64,000 bases of DNA, taken from positions 3,162,001 to 3,226,000 of the forward strand of contig CM055612.1 in assembly GCA_029379385.1 (NCBI GenBank), given 5' to 3'. The position numbers were made by a program, and so were the translations under genes. Of this stretch, positions 10,238 through 22,305 are shown in pieces (the stretch's first letter is position 1; every line of letters starts with the position of its first letter). A model generated the notes under the pieces. The model did no database searches. It was not told the DNA's origin and was given only the letters and a program-made list of their open reading frames with translations. Source of the DNA: Quillaja saponaria (taxonomy: Eukaryota; Streptophyta; Magnoliopsida; Fabales; Quillajaceae).

Positions 10238-13200
10238 ATGGTGCGTCGTCTGAATAAGAATCGTAAGGCGGGGGAGCAAAACGAGAAGAAGCCGCAGCTG
10301 AGTGGCGCAGAGAGGTCGGCGTACTTCGCAAGGAGAGAGGCAGCGAAGGTGTTGAGAACTGTTCTTCAAGGTAACGCTAGGCGCAGAGCTTTGGCTTCCA
10401 TCAAGTCGCTAATTTATAAACCTTCAATCCGGAACAAGAAGGGAACTTTTGCTCTGGTTTGTCAAACTCTTAAACGTAAGTCTTTCCACTACGACTCGCC
10501 CACCTCTAAAATAATAAGAGGAAGTCTCTGCATTATAGAAGAATGTAGGGTAGCTAGAGATGAACACAAGGTGAATTAATTTCTATAAAACTGTTTCCTA
10601 TACACCATCCAAAGTGTGCCTTTGATCCAATCAGATGAAAATAAGGATTTTCAAGATGATAGTGGTTCTTTCGAAATCAAAAAGAATTTTGGTAAAATTT
10701 TCTATGAACCCATAATTAATTTCAGCTAACTCTCTTGAAATTCAACTTAAAAAATATGCCTTTAAATGGAAATAAGTTTTCCCTCCAGTTCAAGATTATG
10801 AATTCATGACTTGGAAAGTCAAGGTTCTACTTTAATGTTGTCGTGAAACTCTTTTTTATCTATGGATTTTGATCAGATACTAGAGACTTAAGTAACCAAC
10901 CAAAGTACCAAACTCTGTTACATTGAGCTTATCTGATTTTAATTGAAGTCTTAGTTATTGAACACTAGTGTTTCTGTGGTAATTGAAAATTTTTAAACGT
11001 TTTCTTTTCTACTTCCAGATCTTCCTATCATCAAGGATGTATTGGCAGCTTCTGGCATATTGAACAGCAAGTGGAAGGTATAAGCACATCTTTGCTATAG
11101 GCTAGTAGGATCAGACTGTAACCTTAACTGTTAAAACAATAATGTTATTGTTTGTGCTTGTTTTTATTTGTGTGGTATGATATTTCTTTGCTGACACATC
11201 CTGTAATGTGACATCTACCAATAATTTTGCAGAGGCAGGAAGAGTTGATTTACATAATCACATATGATATTCTTTTTGGACAGGTAATTTTATAATGTAA
11301 AGATAGACTTTTACTTCCACATCTTGAAATACTTCTTTTTATATTATGAAATATGCCATTGTAATGTGAACAAACTGCATTTAACATTAGCAATCGGTTA
11401 GAGATTTCTGCCAGGCTAGATGAAAGTGGAAGTTAGACTATCTTAGAACAAGAGATGACTGAAGCTGATGTTTTTGAGTCATCATAGTTCTTTACTTCTT
11501 TTCAATATGATAAATGGTGCATGCTAAGTTTACAGATATAGAATCTTAAGTAAAATAGCTTTTCTTATTTTTATCGTATAGTTTATGTACTTTCCCTGTA
11601 CATTATTTTTTTGTTTGGTAAGCAGGGGTCTTCGTTTCTCTTTTATTGCTGTAGTTCCAGTACCGTGTTTAATAACTGATGGAAGAATATAAAGGCCTAG
11701 TTTAGTTGTTGCTGCGGATAATATCTTTGTTGACTTTGTAACTTGAACTCAATAATCTCTAGGCAATTTCACTGGTTGGTGATGCGGAGAAGTTCCTCAC
11801 ACACAAGAAAGAAGCTCTGCAGTCAGCTCTAGAACAGCTTTTGGAAAGGAAAAAAGTTAAAAGAGTTGAAAATTTGATTTCTTCGAATCAATTTCTTGGT
11901 CAGTATTCATACGTTCTGTGCCCCCTCAAATAAATAAATATATAACTCATTCAACTCACCTTTTAGATGCCACATGAGAATGTTAATTTTTCTCATGGTT
12001 GAGAACTTGATTAAATGAGTACATATGAAGTCCATATGCAACTTAAAATAAGTTCCCTTTTCCACCTATAGTCAATAGTTACTACACTGTAAAACTCCTT
12101 TAATCAAGTTAATTGCATCTGTACAGATACTTCATTACCTCGTTATGTTCGTGTCAATACACTAAAATTGGATACTGAATCTGCCTTACTTGAACTTGGG
12201 AAACAATACAAGGTACCTTCCACAACCTTTTCTTGCTTTTTTTAAATATACATCATCCTCGAGTCCACCTTGCATTTTAATAAGTGAGCCTAATTAAGTG
12301 CTGGACATTTTTATTTATTTTTTAACATATTTGGCATGCTCTCCTACTGGGTTGGTTGTACCTTGTTCTACCTTTGATTATGTACACTTTGTGTGTCAAA
12401 TCAGGTTCAAAAGGATAGCTTGCTTCCTGACTTGTTGGTACTCCCTCCGCATACTGATTTGCACAACCACCCTCTCCTTGTAAATGGAAGCATATTTATG
12501 CAAGTAAGGATGTATTTGAATTAGTTTCCTCTCTCTTTATTGCATTCCCCTTTAGTTGTAGATGGATGTCAAATTGTTTTTCTTTTGAATTTTTTAGTAA
12601 GCACCTCAAAATGATGGTTCATGGAGGAATATATTGGTTTATTGCTAACAAAAATTACTAGTAGGCAGTGGTGGTTGTAGTTCTCGTTTAGTCATGGTTT
12701 CTGTTTCATTTATATTTTGATCATTGTTTGCTCAGGGTAAGGCCAGTTCGATGGTGGCGCATGCCCTTGGTCCCAAACCGGGATGGAAGGTAGGTTATGG
12801 TTGTAATATATGTACTGAAATAAAGAATTTCTTACTTTACAAAGATGATTGACTTGTTTCTTCTTTAGCATGATTCTTTTTTTGGTTGCCAATTTACAAG
12901 TAATGGTGGAATGGGTTGGTGATTGTTTACAGGACTTTAGAGCAGCCAAATGTAAGGAGAGCTCACTTGACGATCTAAACCTGTTGTATTTATCTCATCA
13001 TTAATGATACATAAAATGAACTGAAAATTATATATAATGAATAAAAGCAGAACTATACTTCAAGTATGCACTGCTTTACGGTAGTTAACCTCAAAGTTGT
13101 TGGAATAACTCTCAGAGATTATGAAATTGTAAGGAATATAGAGCTCATTAATTTCATTTTGATCTTTCTTCATTGTTTGTAATATACCCGTTCTGTCCCA

Positions 13201-15969
13201 TATTTTTTTGAATTCAACATTTTCAGGAGACATCATAACTTACATTTATACTTAGTTGGAAAGTAACATTTTCCCAAATTACCTAAATCTTAACAACATC
13301 AATACTCACTTTGACTTTTTGTAACAACTGTAATAGCAAGGATAATTAATTGAACTAAAAAAATATATATAAATTAAATGAAATTTTGGGACATCCAAGA
13401 GAGGAATGATAGAGAAAAATAATGGGATGAAGGAGCATGTCATCTGAATTTTTACATGGAAATCCACGAGGAGGACTACCTTGCAAGAATAAAGAAATTT
13501 GCATTGCTTAAAATGCCTATGGTAAGAGAAGTACCACCTATTGCTATGTATTTGACTTTAGCTTCACCTACTGATGTCTGTGAGACTTGTTCCTGTTATA
13601 TCTGGCAATGGTTACAAATTGCTCAATTTTGCTTAATTGAAATGTCTGTGAAGGTACTTGATGCATGTGCAGCACCAGGAAACAAAACTGTCCACCTTGC
13701 TGCTCTTATGAAGAGAAGAGGGAAAATTATAGCATCTGAGCTGGATAAAAGAAGGATAACTCGTTTAAAAGAAACAATCAGGCTCTCTGGTGCTTCTAGT
13801 ATCCTTTCAGTCATTTTCCTTTGATCTTGATGTTATTCATTTAAGCCACTTATTTTAATTGTTCAATAGTAAGCAAGGTGCATATTGCTTGAGAATTCTT
13901 AAACACACCCTGGAATCTGCACACCAAACATCAATGAAACATGCTGTTCATTTGTTATTTCTCATATTCAAATGCATAGACCTTTCTGATCCCTTTTCTT
14001 TTTCTGTTACATTTTTTGAACTTAACCTAAATTATAGATATTAAAATTCTCTGTGGAGATTTCTTGAAGTTAAGGCCAGAAGACCCATCATATGCTAAAG
14101 TACGTCATATTAACCCTGGTTCTTCACTATTATGGTTTCTATATTCCATGTTTTTAAAGTTTGACCAAGTACCTTTTCCCTTTGGTTTTCTGCCTCTGTA
14201 GCCTACATTTTACCAGTGTTTCTCATAAATCTCAAGTATGATTATATTAGGTCTGTTTCCTACCACTAAAATCTACCAATCCATTTCAGCCAATCAATGG
14301 ACCAATGCACATCAATATCAGTTACTTTTTCAAGAAATAAAATCGGGGGCCTTCTTGCTGCCCCAGTACTTAATCGGTCATAAATAAGACAATGTCTTAC
14401 ATGTTCTAAATGATGTTGGGTAGCAGCCAATTTCTTATCTAGGAGACAAGGTGCAAAATAATACTACTGCCTCTTTTGCTTTCTTAAGGTGTCATTGAGA
14501 TTATGCCCCTCTAAAACGCAGAAGGACTGAATTAGGTGACAATGACCTGGCTTACCCCCCCTAAAAACACAGAATGACTGAATTGAGTAACAATGACCTG
14601 GTAACTGACATTTTTAAGTTCTTTGCATTGAGATCTAACGATTATCTTTATACACTGCATCTTCCAGATTTCAGTACTTTTGTGTTTTAGTTACAATCAA
14701 ATTCATTGTGGCAGGTGCGTGCTATTCTATTGGATCCTTCCTGCTCTGGTTCTGGTACTGCTAGTTCTCGACTGGACCATCTTCTCCCTTCTAAAACTGC
14801 AGGTTACTCTTAGTTTCCTCTATCTGTAGATGTACTGTCCTTCATTCTTTTGCAGAGTGATTAAAGTGAAGATAATGTCAGATCCTTTTTTGTTAGAAAA
14901 AGGATGGTACATATAGGAATGTGTTTAGGTGTTTGTGGCTGATACAAGATATACACATGCACATACACATGCACTCATGGGCACCAACAAAGAAACAAAA
15001 GAGAAGGATAAAGCCAGAAAGATACAATGAGAGAAGAACAAGAGAATAATTTTTATCTTCTACTCTTTTCATATCCCTGTCAAATGTTTTTTCCCACTTA
15101 TTTATTATCAAAATTTATACAGATAGTGACACAGAAAGACTGGACAAGCTTGCGGCATTTCAGTCGAAAGCTCTCAAACATGCATTATCCTGTAAGTTTG
15201 TTTCTTCTAGTTCACAGCACATTGTCTTTCTTTTCCCGTATGGTCAGGTTCTATGAAGTATAATTAGTCCGTACCATTATCAATAATTACGGTGCCTGCA
15301 TAATGTTACGGACTCTTACTTTTCTTCCATTAGGGGATCCTTTTTGTCATATCTTATGAAGTCCGGTTCACATCATTAGTTAGTGCTTAATTTCTTCACG
15401 ATGCTTTCTAGACGCGTTGATAACTATAATGTTTTCCCTTTGTCAGTTCCAGCGGTTGAAAGAGTTGTTTACAGCACATGTTCCACACACCATATCGAGA
15501 ATGAGGATGTCGTCCAGTCTGTTCTACCCCTAGCTACAACGTACGGTTTTCAACTGGTATCCCCATTCCCCCAGTGGCATCGCCGTGGTCTCCCAGTATT
15601 TGAAGGCTGTAAGTCCTTCTGCGCCAAAATATAGGGACCAGCATAATTATTATTTCTTATTAGAAGGCTGTAAAGTCGTTATGCACCAAAATTTACAGTG
15701 TTTAACAAGCATTTCACCCTGCAGCCCAACATCTGCTTCGAACAGATCCTGATGTGGATGGTGAGGGATTCTTCATTGCTTTATTCGTCAAGAAGCATGC
15801 AGATGATGATTCAGAAAATCCTAACACATCCGTTTCTTCCACTATAAGAAACGGATATGTAAAAGGGAAGAAACTTGGCATGCCGCACATCCACAATAAG
15901 TTGCTTGACATGTGGTTGCATGGTGAACTAAGTTGGAGAAGGAGACCATGTAGTACAGACTTGCAATAG
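10238..15969 (+). CDS. NSUN5: NSUN5-type 25S/28S rRNA (cytosine-C5)-methyltransferase
   Basis: This NOL1/NOP2/Sun-family enzyme uses SAM to methylate a cytosine in large-subunit rRNA (yeast Rcm1, human NSUN5). Thirteen exons join in frame: 10238-10475, 11019-11077, 11233-11283, 11763-11898, 12127-12212, 12405-12503, 12736-12789, 13654-13798, 14038-14099, 14715-14802, 15123-15191, 15447-15608, 15725-15969. All introns are GT-AG and the product is 497 residues. Landmarks are LPRYVRVNTLK (about 166), QGKASSMVA (substrate/SAM domain start), LDACAAPGNKT (about 243, SAM motif I), LLDPSCSGSG with motif IV Cys near 320, and VVYSTCSTH with the motif VI catalytic Cys near 374. The lysine-rich start (MVRRLNKNRKAG) suits a nucleolar protein. 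No lesions were seen, in contrast to the decayed genes just upstream. It is close in type to Arabidopsis At5g26180. Confidence 0.95.
14510..14612 (+). repeat. Imperfect 51-bp tandem repeat in NSUN5 intron 9
   Basis: Two copies of a unit containing ACTGAATT and ACAATGACCTGG lie 51 bp apart (ACAATGACCTGG at about 14539 and 14590), within the intron between exons 9 and 10. No function is apparent. Confidence 0.6.
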
Positions 15970-16514
15970 TTGAAATACATTTTTTTCCCTGTATGAAGCA
16001 TCAGGAGTTTTGAGATATTATCATCATAATAAACACGGCTTTTTGTAACAAAAATCAGATTGTGGCTGAGGACCTCATTTTCTGTTGCTATTGGTTTTTT
16101 GCTATATTAGTACAATGACTAATGAGCCTACATATCATGACGGAGAGCTGCAAGTTTCAGAAGTACAGTCGGTGGTCTGACTCGTTTTTCAGCTAGATTG
16201 GGGTGTAAAATTGTAGAGGAAAACCAATTGTTCACAACCGTGGGAAAATGCCCCAATTAAACATCGGAGAGCTGGAAAGGAAATAAAGCAGGGACATGAG
16301 GTAGCAAAACTGAGTTTTTTTTCAGTAAAGATATTGCTTCATTGCTAATATTTCTACTACAACCACAACAGCATCAGAGCCAGAAATACAAAGCACTATA
16401 ACACAAACATCAAGCCAAAGTACTTAAAACACTCATACAAACTCAACTCTATTATTAGCATTTATTTCAAAGGGAAAACACTCTGATTCACACAAAGAGG
16501 AGAGAGCATTCATT
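15970..16514. other. Convergent 3' intergenic region
   Basis: This holds the 3'UTR of the NSUN5-like gene and, on the opposite strand, the 3'UTR of the small heat shock protein. No other feature was recognised. Confidence 0.5.
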
Positions 16515-16988
16515 CTAAGCCACTTTAACCTCAATAGTCTTGGGCTTCTTAGGCTCAGGTGGAGGCAACTTCTGCACAGTTACAGTGAGCACACCGTCTT
16601 GGCACACGGCTGAAATAGCATCTATATTGGCATTCTCCGGAAGTACAAATTTCCTCATGAACTTGCCGACCCTCCTCTCCATTCTCACATACCTGGCCCC
16701 ATCTTTCTCTTCCTCCCTCTTCCTCTCCCCACTAATAAGAAGCACATTTTCATCCTCCACTTCAACCTTGATGTCACCAGATTTCAACCCAGGCATGTCA
16801 ACTATGAAAACGTACGAATTGGGATACTCCTTCACATCAGCCGGAGTGGCAGCCATGGCCTTAGCATCACGAACGTAAGTCTTGGAAGGAGCATTGGTAG
16901 ACTTGTCTGTTCCCTCATCGGCGACATCCACAATGTGTTGAAGAGCAGAAAACAGTGGGGAATCCAAACCCGCGATCCTGAAATCCAT
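16515..16988 (-). CDS. Cytosolic class II small heat shock protein (17-18 kDa)
   Basis: This is an ATP-independent chaperone that forms oligomers and holds unfolding proteins in the cytosol under heat stress. It is a single 157-residue exon, the usual length and structure for class II. The N-terminus ([19 protein letters not shown]) and the segment [19 protein letters not shown] are class II hallmarks. The alpha-crystallin domain runs from about residue 45 to 135, with [17 protein letters not shown], the [15 protein letters not shown] block, and DGVLTVTV near the end. The C-terminal [13 protein letters not shown] carries the short I-x-V tail used in oligomer contacts. No lesions were seen. 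The upstream region on the minus strand has several heat shock elements. Arabidopsis relatives are At5g12020/At5g12030. Confidence 0.96.
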   Translation of the reverse strand: MDFRIAGLDSPLFSALQHIVDVADEGTDKSTNAPSKTYVRDAKAMAATPADVKEYPNSYVFIVDMPGLKSGDIKVEVEDENVLLISGERKREEEKDGARYVRMERRVGKFMRKFVLPENANIDAISAVCQDGVLTVTVQKLPPPEPKKPKTIEVKVA

Positions 16989-17290
16989 GATCTCTCTGAT
17001 CTTTCTCTTCTTGGTGGGAAGAACTTTCCACGAAATTGAAGAAACTCAAAAACTCTTTATTTGATTCTTGTTTGCTTGAGCGTATATCGTCTGCAACACC
17101 AGACGGTGGGTTTCTAGAAATTTATAAGGAGGAGTAGAAGTTGGTGGAGAAGAGAACAGAAGTTTCTGGATTTGATTTGAGATATCGGGAAGTTTCTAGA
17201 GTAATAATGAAAGCTCAGGGATTAGACGCGAGGCAGTTCAGTCAGTTATTCCGAAAACTCTAGAATATTTTCTAAATATGATAGATCATA
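16989..17290 (-). promoter_or_regulatory. Heat-shock-element promoter of the class II sHSP
   Basis: A TATA-type sequence (TTATAAAT on the minus strand, about 17119-17126) sits about 130 bp upstream of the start codon. Heat shock element cores cluster just upstream: TTCTAGAA at 17112-17119, GAAGTTTCTGGA near 17160-17171, GAAGTTTCTAGA near 17190-17202, and AGAATATTTTCT near 17261-17272. Alternating nGAAn/nTTCn units are the binding sites of heat shock factors, so heat induction is very likely. Confidence 0.75.
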
Positions 17291-17773
17291 GAACTAGTCA
17301 CCGGCCGTTTTTTATGCATTTGTAAAGCGTTTTCTACTTTATTCTAAAAAAAAAAGTCATCTTCAACGTTTACTAGGAAGTCATAAAAATTTAATTTCCA
17401 GATTCCTAAATATTAAATTCTTTTTTTTCTTAAGTATGTCTTTATAATTTATTTATTTATTTTTTAGTTGGAATAAAGTCAAGTAATACTCTCCTGTCCT
17501 AAAAATTTTCCATTTAGAATAAAAATGAGATTTGATCTAAATTTATTGTAGTTGATATCAAGTCAGGACAATTTAATTATGTTTTTTTTAATAATAATTA
17601 AGTTTGTCTTTTTAATACCAATCTTGAGAATAATATAAGCTTTAATTTTTACTCAAACATCTACCATCCAAATAGAACTTAACCTTTATGGAAATTCTCA
17701 AATTTAGTTTATCTTCTTTTCTCAGATTTGAATATATAACAGATTCCCTTTTATCATTAGTAATAATGATGGT
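17291..17773. other. AT-rich gene-free region
   Basis: No reading frame, RNA gene or repeat end was recognised between the sHSP promoter and the terminal-inverted-repeat element. Confidence 0.4.
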
Positions 17774-18602
17774 AATGGATCAGGTCAGGTCGGATATCCG
17801 ACCCGATTCAATAGAGATGGATTGGACAATATTCAAGTTATTAGATCAATTTTCAACTTGAATTGGACCGGGCCATGATCCATGGATCACGTTCGATCCG
17901 ATCCATCGATCCATCTTTTTTTTTTCTAAATAAAATTAAGCTTTGTTTACTTAATGTATTTTTATAAATTATAAATTATACCACTATATAATAAAATAAA
18001 TAAAATTTTAGAATCATATCAAGAGTTGATAAAATATAAGAAATATAAAATAAAAATAATCTAGAATAATCTAGAAAAATTTACCTAATAAATTTACTTA
18101 TACAAATCTTTATAAGAAAATCAAAAACACATAAATTAATAATTTTAAATATAGCTAATTTGTTTTTTTCTTTTCAAACTCAATTTTATGATTCTAAGAA
18201 ATTTTATAAATTATTTACTTAAATAATTATCTAGAAATTTTTATTAATGATTTACTCAAATAGTTGTTGCATGTCGATATAAGAAAATAGACTAAAAAAT
18301 AGGATATTTATTATCCATTATTACCTATTGAACTTTAGATAATTTACTACAATAATATTTAAAAAATAAATTTATTAATTTTTTTTTGTTTACACTTTGT
18401 TTCTATGTTGACTAATTTACATATTTTAAATTTGAATATTTAAAAAAAAAAAAAAAACTAGGCAAGTTGAATCTGGGTCGGATCCATATCCGATTGGGTT
18501 GATTCATCATGACCCACGGATCTAATAGATTGGATCATATCTAACCCAAAAAGTATTTGGATCATTCTTGGATTGGATCGGTCCGACCCGACCCGATCCA
18601 TT
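17774..18602. mobile_element. Non-autonomous terminal-inverted-repeat element, about 829 bp
   Basis: The left end (17774-17793: AATGGATCAGGTCAGGTCGG) is matched in inverse orientation by the right end (18582-18602, complement AATGGATCGGGTCGGGTCGG). The two ends differ at about two positions. Each end is followed by GC-richer DNA with repeated GGATC/GATCC words, while the core is AT-rich and has no transposase frame. Flanks both contain a CATTAG word, but a clear target-site duplication could not be fixed. This is consistent with a non-autonomous DNA transposon or large MITE; the superfamily is not assigned. Confidence 0.65.
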
Positions 18603-19784
18603 GTCATTAGCAACCAAGTATAGTTCAAAGCAGGTTTTAGATCTACGTGGCTTTGACTGAGTGAAGTGGGAAGGACGTGGTAATACAAAGTGTGTTCAGG
18701 AAATAGACATTACAAGCAGACCTATCAAGCCTATTCTTGACATTATCAAAAGTTGCTGAGTATAAATATATTTTATTACTTAAATAGATATTAATTGTTG
18801 TATTTTATTATAACTTGTAAGGGCCAACTATATCTTGACTGTAAAAGTAAATAAGTGATATTATATATACTCGTAATATTTATTTTTTTTCATAACTACT
18901 TGTTGTTGATTAAGTAATAATAGAATATGGTTGAGAAAAAAAATATAAGATATATAAATATTAAATATAATAATAATTATTATATTATGTATAATACCAT
19001 CAAAAATACATTTATAATGCCATTCAATTTAATTATTGATTTGATTTCGGTTGAATTAATAAGTTAAAAACCCCATGAAATTTGGGGTCTTTTCCCCTCT
19101 AATTGCACAACATTGGGTGGAAGTAATTTCTTTTTCTTTGCACTTTCCATAAGAAATGGGCTTCTTAGAGTGGGCTTTCACAATTTAAACTTTGGGTATT
19201 AGCGATTGGGATTCTTTTGTGTCCCTTCGTAAGAAAAAAGCTTCACCAAATACTAATGCACGAATATGGATATGATTCAAAAGTAAAAGCAAGATTATTA
19301 AATTTTTGATATTATACCAATCTTATTTTTATTTTACAAATATTATTTTCTATTAATTTCTAATTTTATCATAATTTAGAAATGATAGTTAAATTAAATT
19401 AATTTTTTAATTGTATTTCTTAATAATAAGAGAATAAGGATATTTTATAATTTTTTTCTCTATTTATTATAATTTGTGCTAAGTTGTACCTTGTTTCAAA
19501 TTTCATGAGGAATTTTAGTAAATTTGATTTGTAATATCAATATAATTCAAAAGAGATTAAAAGGTAATAAGAAGAGGGCTTGAATGATTATTTTTGGACA
19601 ATCATTTTAGTAACCGATCATCGGTAACAAATTTATGTTGAATATTAAGGAAAATAATTTATAAGATACAATTATAGCTCGTTTGATGTACAAATTATAA
19701 AAATTAGATTGGTCATAAAGTAAAAATATGTACTAAATATATAAATAAATAAGCTTACAAGAAGGATTGAAGCTTGACATAAAG
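18603..19784. other. AT-rich gene-free region
   Basis: No coding similarity or RNA gene was recognised. The sequence is very AT-rich with poly-A and poly-T runs. Confidence 0.4.
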
Positions 19785-20116
19785 GTTACCAGTGGTTTCT
19801 CAAAGGGATTCTAGTGAAGCAGTTAGTTTGGTCCTTTCTTCATGTGTTTCGCATCATCCTCTTGCCAATATCGTTGAGAATTGCCGCACCTTGTTGAAAC
19901 GTGATTGGAATTGTGCTTTATCTCACTGCTGCCATGAAACAAATATGTGTGCTCACCCGGCTCGTTTGGGTATTTCATCACAATTGGGGTTCACAGTTTG
20001 GGATAATCCGCCCCACTCTATTGGCCTCTTCTTCTTGCTAATACTATGGTGTTTCCTTTTTGCGTTAGTTTTTTGTTTCTTCTGTAATTTCCATAACACA
20101 AAAAAAAAAAAAAAGA
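19785..20116 (+). mobile_element. 5'-truncated LINE fragment (RNase H-like 3' end with poly-A)
   Basis: An open stretch from 19792 encodes the end of the RNase H-like domain found at the C-terminus of plant non-LTR retrotransposon polyproteins: HHPLANIVENCRTLLKRDW, then SHCCHETNMCAHPARLG where intact elements have an N-x-x-AD-LA-like motif, then GFTVWDNPP. The catalytic-type Asp of that motif is replaced, so this is dead. A run of about 15 A (20101-20115) ends the fragment, as expected for target-primed insertion. The flanks AAGAAGG...AAGCTTGACATAAA (left) and AGAAGG..CAAGCTGATAAA (right) look like a diverged target-site duplication. Confidence 0.75.
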
Positions 20117-20892
20117 AGGTCAAGCTGATAAATCTAAGGTGTTTGATATATATATATAAATATATGTTATGAGTAACTGTAGGTGTTAAATTATAATAAA
20201 AGGTATCTATATCATCATATATTGTGTAAAAAATTATTCTTTTACTTATCAAAATAAAATTATTTTTAGTTATTAATTAAATAAAATATATATTTTTTAA
20301 AAAATTATATATTATTTATAATAATTTTTTTATTTCAACCAAAACGTTACAATAAAATTTAAATACCAAAAAAAAGAGAATATCTACAACTATTTTAAAA
20401 TATGTATATTTGAGTGAAATTTTAATATATTTTTATTAGATTTAAATAATAATTTTTATTATATGAATTAATTTAAGTAAATAAATAATTATTATTAAAA
20501 ATAATTTATGAATAAAAAGTATAATAATAATAAAAAAAATTTAACAACAAGTTAGCAACAGGCACGTGTCTAGTTTTCTCGATCCGCAAAACCCGCGCTA
20601 ACATCCATACCCCTGTCCTCTATTTTCGTTGAAGCTCTCTCTTCTCTCTCACTTCACCTTATAAAGTTATACTCATTCTGCTTCGCTTTATGTGATGCCC
20701 TTCATCTCTCTCTCTCTCTCTCTCTCTAGAATTCTCACTTCGTATTCACCAGCTCTGGGTTTCTCCTGCTCGATCGCTTTCTTTCTCTCTCAATCGAGGT
20801 GGGTTTATTCAGAGATGACTAACTGATAAGATGATCAAAAGCGCCCATGAATCTCCGGTAAGGACTACTATAACTTACATTGAATTGGGTCT
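20117..20892. other. Gene-free region and probable carrier promoter
   Basis: AT-rich sequence to about 20560, then a less AT-rich segment that probably holds the promoter and first non-coding exon of the mitochondrial carrier gene, including the (TC)n tract listed separately. Confidence 0.45.
20705..20727 (+). repeat. (TC)n microsatellite
   Basis: About 11 uninterrupted TC units lie upstream of the carrier gene. Pyrimidine tracts of this kind are common near plant transcription starts and in 5' leaders. Confidence 0.85.
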
Positions 20893-21240
20893 TTGCAACA
20901 AGAAATGTTTGACTCGTTTATGGTAACCCACGCCCGCTCTCAAATCTGCTGCGTAAGAAGAAAAAGAAAAACCCACACCTTAATTTTTCTCATAGCCCCA
21001 TTTCTATATCTCAAGCTTTTTCCTTTCAGGTCCCGAACCCCCTTAACTGGGTGGTTCAAATTTCTGATTTTTTAATTTTTAACTTCTCTCCTTTTGGATT
21101 ATTGGGTACAACTATTCATAATAGTTGAGGTAATTGGGAAAAACAAAAGTTGGTGGACCTATCTGTAAAGGGTCTTGTAGAACTCATAGGGGATTTCATT
21201 TAGCTGTTTGAACTTTGATTGGCTTCTGAAAGTGGCGAAG

Positions 21241-22305
21241 ATGAGTTTAGGTGCAGCCGAAGATGATTCGGGTTCAGAAATTCATATCCCAGCAGATATA
21301 GACTGGGACATGCTTGACAAATCCAGGTTCTTCTTTCTAGGTGCTGCTTTATTTTCCGGTGTGTCAGCTGCACTTTATCCTATAGTTGTGTTAAAAACTC
21401 GCCAACAGGTTTGTTCTACACAACTTTCTTGCTTCAAGATGGCATTTTCCATTATGCATCATGAAGGTCCCAGAGGGTTTTATAGAGGCTTTGGTACTTC
21501 TTTAATGGGAACAATACCAGCTCGAGCACTTTATATGACTGCTCTTGAAGTTACTAAGAGTAATGTTGGCACAGCTACTCTTCGATTGGGGTTTTCTGAT
21601 ACTACTGCCATGGCTATAGCTAATGCTGCTGCAGGGTTGAGTTCTGCAATGTCTGCTCAATTGGTTTGGACCCCAATTGATGTTGTAAGCCAAAGGCTCA
21701 TGGTTCAGGGTTATAACAGCAGCAAGAATAATGTACTGGCCAATGTTCAGTCTGGGAATTACAGCAATGGTCTTGATGCATTCAGAAAAATTCTGTATGC
21801 CGATGGCCTGCGAGGATTGTATAGGGGATTTGGGATTTCAATATTGACATATGCACCATCCAATGCAGTGTGGTGGGCTTCTTACTCTGTAATACACAAG
21901 CTTTTCTGGAGTGGTTTTGGTTCCCACATGGGTAAGAAGAATGAGAGTGGTTTAGCCAAGGAGTATAATTTTAGGCCTGATTCCAAAGCAATGGTGGCAG
22001 TGCAGGGGTTAAGTGCAGTTATTGCCAGTGGTGTTTCAGCTATAATTACAATGCCACTTGACACAATCAAAACAAGGTTGCAGGTTTTGGATGCAGAGGA
22101 AAATGGAAGAAGGAGGCCTCTAACGGTTGTGCAGACTTTTAGGAATTTGATAAGTGAAGGTGGGTTGGCTGCTTGTTATAGAGGATTGGGACCAAGATGG
22201 GCTTCAATGTCTTTTTCTGCAACAACCATGATTACAACCTATGAGTTTTTGAAACGCATGTCTGCCAAGAATCAAGACCAATTCACTTCACGGTGTCAGC
22301 ATTAA
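21241..22305 (+). CDS. Mitochondrial carrier family protein (SLC25A44-like, At5g26200-like)
   Basis: This is an inner-membrane solute carrier; animal SLC25A44 carries branched-chain amino acids, but the plant substrate is not established from sequence. It is a single exon of 354 residues, starting at the ATG in GCGAAGATGAG; the MSLGAAEDDS start matches close relatives. Three carrier repeats are visible: YPIVVLKTRQQ (repeat 1, lacking the usual acidic residue of PxD/E), TPIDVVSQRLM (repeat 2) and MPLDTIKTRLQ (repeat 3). Matrix-side glycine motifs GPRGFYRGFG, GLRGLYRGFG and GGLAACYRGLG follow each. EENGRRRPLTV near the end is typical of this subfamily. The repeat 1 variation is shared by relatives as I recall them, so it is not a lesion. 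A 5' leader intron is likely between about 20860 and 21200 but was not fixed. Confidence 0.93.
   Translation: MSLGAAEDDSGSEIHIPADIDWDMLDKSRFFFLGAALFSGVSAALYPIVVLKTRQQVCSTQLSCFKMAFSIMHHEGPRGFYRGFGTSLMGTIPARALYMTALEVTKSNVGTATLRLGFSDTTAMAIANAAAGLSSAMSAQLVWTPIDVVSQRLMVQGYNSSKNNVLANVQSGNYSNGLDAFRKILYADGLRGLYRGFGISILTYAPSNAVWWASYSVIHKLFWSGFGSHMGKKNESGLAKEYNFRPDSKAMVAVQGLSAVIASGVSAIITMPLDTIKTRLQVLDAEENGRRRPLTVVQTFRNLISEGGLAACYRGLGPRWASMSFSATTMITTYEFLKRMSAKNQDQFTSRCQH

Noticed and set aside
21208..21240. N-terminal extension of the mitochondrial carrier from a TTG codon
   Set aside because: The ATG at 21241 gives the start shared by relatives (MSLGAAEDD) and needs no unusual initiation.
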